Positions 3,545 to 5,226 of a stretch of DNA of 5,226 nt are shown one piece after another; the first letter of the stretch is position 1; every line of letters starts with the position of its first letter. The position numbers were made by a program, and so were the translations under genes. Origin of the DNA: Geoglobus sp. (lineage in GTDB: Archaea; Halobacteriota; Archaeoglobi; Archaeoglobales; Archaeoglobaceae); assembly GCA_027019885.1 (NCBI GenBank), contig JALUWC010000561.1:1-5226 (forward strand), written 5' to 3'. The notes beneath the pieces are model-generated. The model was not told the origin of the DNA. It was given only the letters and a program-made list of their open reading frames with translations, and made no database searches.

Positions 3545-3865
3545 ATGGCCCACGACGGATTTCAGCCAAAATATCTCACCAAACTCCTCGTACTCATGGT
3601 TTTGAAAGTCTTCCACGAAATCTTTTTGCCTTTTGCCGTCCTGTTCTTTACATTGTCATTTTTCTCAAGGTTCGATCCCGGACTGACTCAGTTAGGAGAT
3701 TTGACACTATCCACCCCTACGTTTTCGATTACAGGGTCGATTAGCGTGGCTTATCTCTTACTAATATTTCTCACGCTAAGGTATTCTCGAAGGGTGTATT
3801 GTAAAACTCACTTAATTATACTGCAATTCCATCAAGTTCTCCAAAAATTGTCTTCAGAGGATTAA
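3545..3865 (+). CDS. Small membrane protein, probably two spans
   Basis: ATG 3545 follows the peptide stop by 2 nt, with GGAGG (3533-3537) seven bases upstream. The 106-aa product begins MAHDGFQPKYLTKLLVLMVL. It has a long hydrophobic region (about 14-41, probably one span at 24-41) and a second span (about 62-79), followed by RRVYCK on the presumed inside. No family is recognised. Residues 91-106 are read antisense to the end of the convergent gene at 3816-4406, a 50-bp overlap. That may mean a rearrangement replaced the original 3' end. Its position parallels that of the 248-aa membrane protein after the first tail copy, but the two proteins do not look alike. It may be co-transcribed with the whole 2341-3865 cluster. 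Confidence 0.65.
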   Translation: MAHDGFQPKYLTKLLVLMVLKVFHEIFLPFAVLFFTLSFFSRFDPGLTQLGDLTLSTPTFSITGSISVAYLLLIFLTLRYSRRVYCKTHLIILQFHQVLQKLSSED

Positions 3866-4406
3866 AGTCCTGAATTTCCCCATACTTCTCGCTTTCATAA
3901 CGCCTCACAAGCCACCTGAAGACTGCTGAACCGAGACTTACGTTATAAACTCTCTCCAGTAAATCATCCACTAACAGCAGAGCGAATAAAAAGACATAGC
4001 CAAGAACATTAACATAACTAACTGTCAGAGCCCCTATTACAATCAGCACACATATTTTAATGTAAAACGCAAAAATAGCAAGTTTGAAAATCTCCCAGTT
4101 ATCAGCCATGTCTCTCAGAATGTCAGCAAAACTTCTTTTGATGATATTTCCAGATTTTAGTTTAGAATTAAATCCATCCACGATGCTCCCGACAGCATCT
4201 ACAACCGTTATTAGCATTACGAACAGAAACAATGTCAAATAACCTACGAACTTGGATAAAATTATGAACGGCAGAAACAGGATTGTAGAACCAGCTAAAG
4301 CCATAACAAAAGTCAAAATGAGAACCCATGTAAACCTCACCGAATTTTTTAACATTATATTGACTGGAACACTCTCCGCCTGTCTAAGCACTTCCCGGTT
4401 AATCAT
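3816..4406 (-). CDS. Four-span membrane protein of unknown function
   Basis: The 196-aa protein starts at ATG 4406. A stop codon lies just upstream in frame, so no longer form exists; Met18 is a possible internal start. Hydrophobic segments lie at about 25-49, 53-76, 107-128 and 131-149, grouped as two hairpins. A polar loop (about 77-106, with a KSGNIIKRSFADILRDM stretch) joins them, and a charged C-terminal domain (150-196) follows. Positive residues place both ends and the central loop inside. No transporter or enzyme motif is recognised. There is no strong SD: the sequence before the ATG is CTGGAA, which forms part of a 12-bp inverted repeat around the start. Its 3' end overlaps the convergent small membrane gene by 50 bp. 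Confidence 0.82.
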   Translation of the reverse strand: MINREVLRQAESVPVNIMLKNSVRFTWVLILTFVMALAGSTILFLPFIILSKFVGYLTLFLFVMLITVVDAVGSIVDGFNSKLKSGNIIKRSFADILRDMADNWEIFKLAIFAFYIKICVLIVIGALTVSYVNVLGYVFLFALLLVDDLLERVYNVSLGSAVFRWLVRRYESEKYGEIQDFNPLKTIFGELDGIAV

Positions 4407-4418
4407 TTCCAGTCAATA
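4358..4418 (-). repeat. 12-bp perfect inverted repeat enclosing a start codon
   Basis: TATTGACTGGAA at 4358-4369 (plus strand) is matched exactly by its reverse complement at 4407-4418, with 37 bases between. In the minus-strand mRNA one arm ends directly at the AUG of the four-span membrane gene. The loop holds the AUG and the first 12 codons, and the other arm lies within codons 13-17. The paired form would hide the only SD-like bases (CUGGAA). Two spaced half-sites of a DNA-binding protein is the alternative reading. Confidence 0.65.
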
Positions 4419-4530
4419 ATTGTACGCAAGTCATCTAAAAATCTATCGGATTTTATCCTTAGGAGTCTACATAAAAATGAGTTAGTATTTAGTTCTTGAA
4501 GATCCATCTACTTTAATATCTAAACGCTAA
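4419..4530. other. Intergenic gap with no gene seen
   Basis: This AT-rich gap separates the membrane gene from the end of the PIN/DUF2283 operon, both read on the minus strand. I see no ORF with an SD, no RNA gene and no clear hairpin terminator. The minus-strand TTTTTAGA near 4435-4444 is a weak TATA-like element about 32 bases before ATG 4406. Confidence 0.4.
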
Positions 4531-4755
4531 TCAAACCTTAGCCTTCATCAACCTTGCCACAAACTCCCTTTGCTCCTCTGCAAGCTTTGGCAAAAGGATC
4601 TCTATTCCCAAAACCTCTCCATTCTCATCCAGATCAACAATGACATTATCAGCTAAAGGCTCAGTCTCCGCTACCTTTCCCTTCCTGAACCTTATGAACA
4701 TTGCATTGACCTCAGGGTCAAACTCCAATGAAACCATATTTTCCCTATACCTCAT
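4531..4755 (-). CDS. DUF2283-family protein, putative antitoxin
   Basis: The 74-aa protein matches the DUF2283 pattern as I know it. SLEFDPEVNAMFIRFRKGKV (9-28) is a beta hairpin in place of the family's usual YDPEADALYI-type start. It is followed by AETEPLADNVIVDLDENGEV (29-48) and GIEIL (50-54), and then a C-terminal helical extension, PKLAEEQREFVARLMKAKV. ATG 4755 overlaps the toxin stop as ATGA, so the two are translationally coupled. DUF2283 genes commonly neighbour toxins, particularly PIN or RelE types, and are proposed antitoxins; direct inhibition is not shown by this sequence. The order here is toxin first, antitoxin second. Confidence 0.85.
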   Translation of the reverse strand: MRYRENMVSLEFDPEVNAMFIRFRKGKVAETEPLADNVIVDLDENGEVLGIEILLPKLAEEQREFVARLMKAKV

Positions 4756-5204
4756 TTCTCTTTAATCAATTTTAAAGCCTCATCAACTGTAATAGCCGAA
4801 TTTTCATCGATCTCATTCAGTGCATCTTTCAAAGCTTTATCTCCAGTAACCAAGTATGTCAATTGACCCTCTTTACGCAGTATTAATGAGTAGATAAAAA
4901 TCGGGCGATCTTTCCTGTCATTAACCACTTTATTCGCAAGTTCAATCAATTCTTCGCTGAATTCTCTTTCGACAATTGTGACATTTGTGTATGTTGCAAG
5001 AAAACCTCTCACCAGTGTGAAATCTATCTCATTCCTCTCAAAAACTTCTTTAAGCTCCTCGTAGATGTATTCAGGTATTATTATCTCAACACCATTCTTC
5101 TCAGCTTCTTCAAGCAGTTCAAACGGCTTACCTCTATACCTTATTGCGGAAAATAAAACGTTCGTATCGAGGATAAGTCTAAAGCTTTCCGTATTTCTTT
5201 TCAA
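4752..5204 (-). CDS. PIN-domain ribonuclease toxin (COG1569-like)
   Basis: The 150-aa protein carries the four acidic positions of a PIN active site: D13 in LILDTNVLFSA, E50 (or E49) in IPEYIYEELKEVF, D99 in NDRKDRPIFIYSL, and D122 in YLVTGDKAL. These bind Mg2+/Mn2+ in this family and cut RNA, typically to slow translation. The RYRGKPFELLEEAE helix (about 23-35) and the DRPI signature fit the COG1569 toxin group. The start must be TTG 5204: a TGA stop lies immediately upstream in frame and no other ATG, GTG or TTG follows before the active-site strand. AGGTGA, about five bases upstream, is the SD. It overlaps an upstream partial gene by 26 nt and the DUF2283 gene by 4 nt. Confidence 0.92.
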   Translation of the reverse strand: MKRNTESFRLILDTNVLFSAIRYRGKPFELLEEAEKNGVEIIIPEYIYEELKEVFERNEIDFTLVRGFLATYTNVTIVEREFSEELIELANKVVNDRKDRPIFIYSLILRKEGQLTYLVTGDKALKDALNEIDENSAITVDEALKLIKEK

Positions 5205-5226
5205 TCAATTCACCTAATACCTTCTC
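5179..5226 (-). CDS. C-terminal end of a gene overlapping the PIN toxin
   Basis: In the frame offset from the toxin, the minus strand reads EKVLGELIEKKYGKL and then TAG at 5179-5181; the rest lies beyond the window. The reading is open to the edge, overlaps the toxin start by 26 nt and supplies its AGGTGA SD. A short Lys/Glu helical end just before a PIN gene is what a VapB-type antitoxin would look like, but 15 residues cannot establish a family. Confidence 0.45.
   Translation of the reverse strand, partial: EKVLGELIEKKYGKL

Noticed and set aside
1..5226. tRNA or rRNA genes, CRISPR arrays, insertion-sequence ends
   Set aside because: No cloverleaf, rRNA-like stretch, spaced identical repeats or transposase motifs were seen on reading both strands. 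The short repeats present are explained as operators, gene-end blocks or the heptad duplication.

Overview
The window reads as archaeal and most resembles an Archaeoglobales-type euryarchaeal chromosome, plasmid or integrated element; that placement is an inference from protein style, not a match. The supporting signs are AT-rich TATA boxes, apparently leaderless genes beside genes with GGAGG or GGTG Shine-Dalgarno (SD) sites, small AbrB, HxlR-like and RHH-like regulators, and a PIN/DUF2283 toxin-antitoxin locus. Base composition is a mosaic: about 53% G+C in a sampled line of the left operon (541-600), about 27% inside the 248-aa membrane gene (2821-2880), 22% in one divergent promoter (2281-2340). 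No rRNA, tRNA, CRISPR array or transposase is visible.

Left (1-1173, minus strand): an AbrB-fold gene (970-1173) heads a packed operon of at least seven very small genes (58, 51, 40, 46, 43, 59 and 31+ aa) that abut or overlap by 4-17 nt. Four are cysteine-rich, two of them zinc-ribbon-like. This is the style of archaeal virus or plasmid operons. A divergent gene (1273-1455, plus) encodes a second AbrB protein, clearly paralogous to the first, followed by a membrane coiled-coil protein (1492-2007). Three 10-bp-periodic repeats lie between the two divergent core promoters.

Middle (2031-3865): an RHH-like small gene (2031-2213, minus) diverges from an HxlR-like winged-helix regulator (2341-2682, plus). 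The 120-bp gap holds three 16-bp TTATC/GATAA operators in helical phase, a strong candidate autoregulatory switch. The regulator is followed by a single-pass membrane protein with a coiled coil (2686-3432), then by a 30-codon ORF (3450-3542) that is a near copy of the regulator's C-terminal tail, then by a small two-helix membrane protein (3545-3865). The tail-plus-SD block is thus used twice, each time directly before a membrane-protein gene.

Right (3816-5226, minus): a four-helix membrane protein of unknown function whose start codon sits in the loop of a 12-bp inverted repeat, then a PIN-domain toxin gene (4752-5204) overlapping a DUF2283 gene by ATGA. The last 15 codons of a further gene, possibly another antitoxin, overlap the toxin start at the window edge.

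Taken together this looks like accessory or mobile DNA: DNA-binding regulators repeatedly paired with small membrane proteins, micro-protein genes and a toxin-antitoxin module. No single known defence or replication system can be named. The most notable items are the micro-protein operon, the regulator-tail duplication and the phased operator array.
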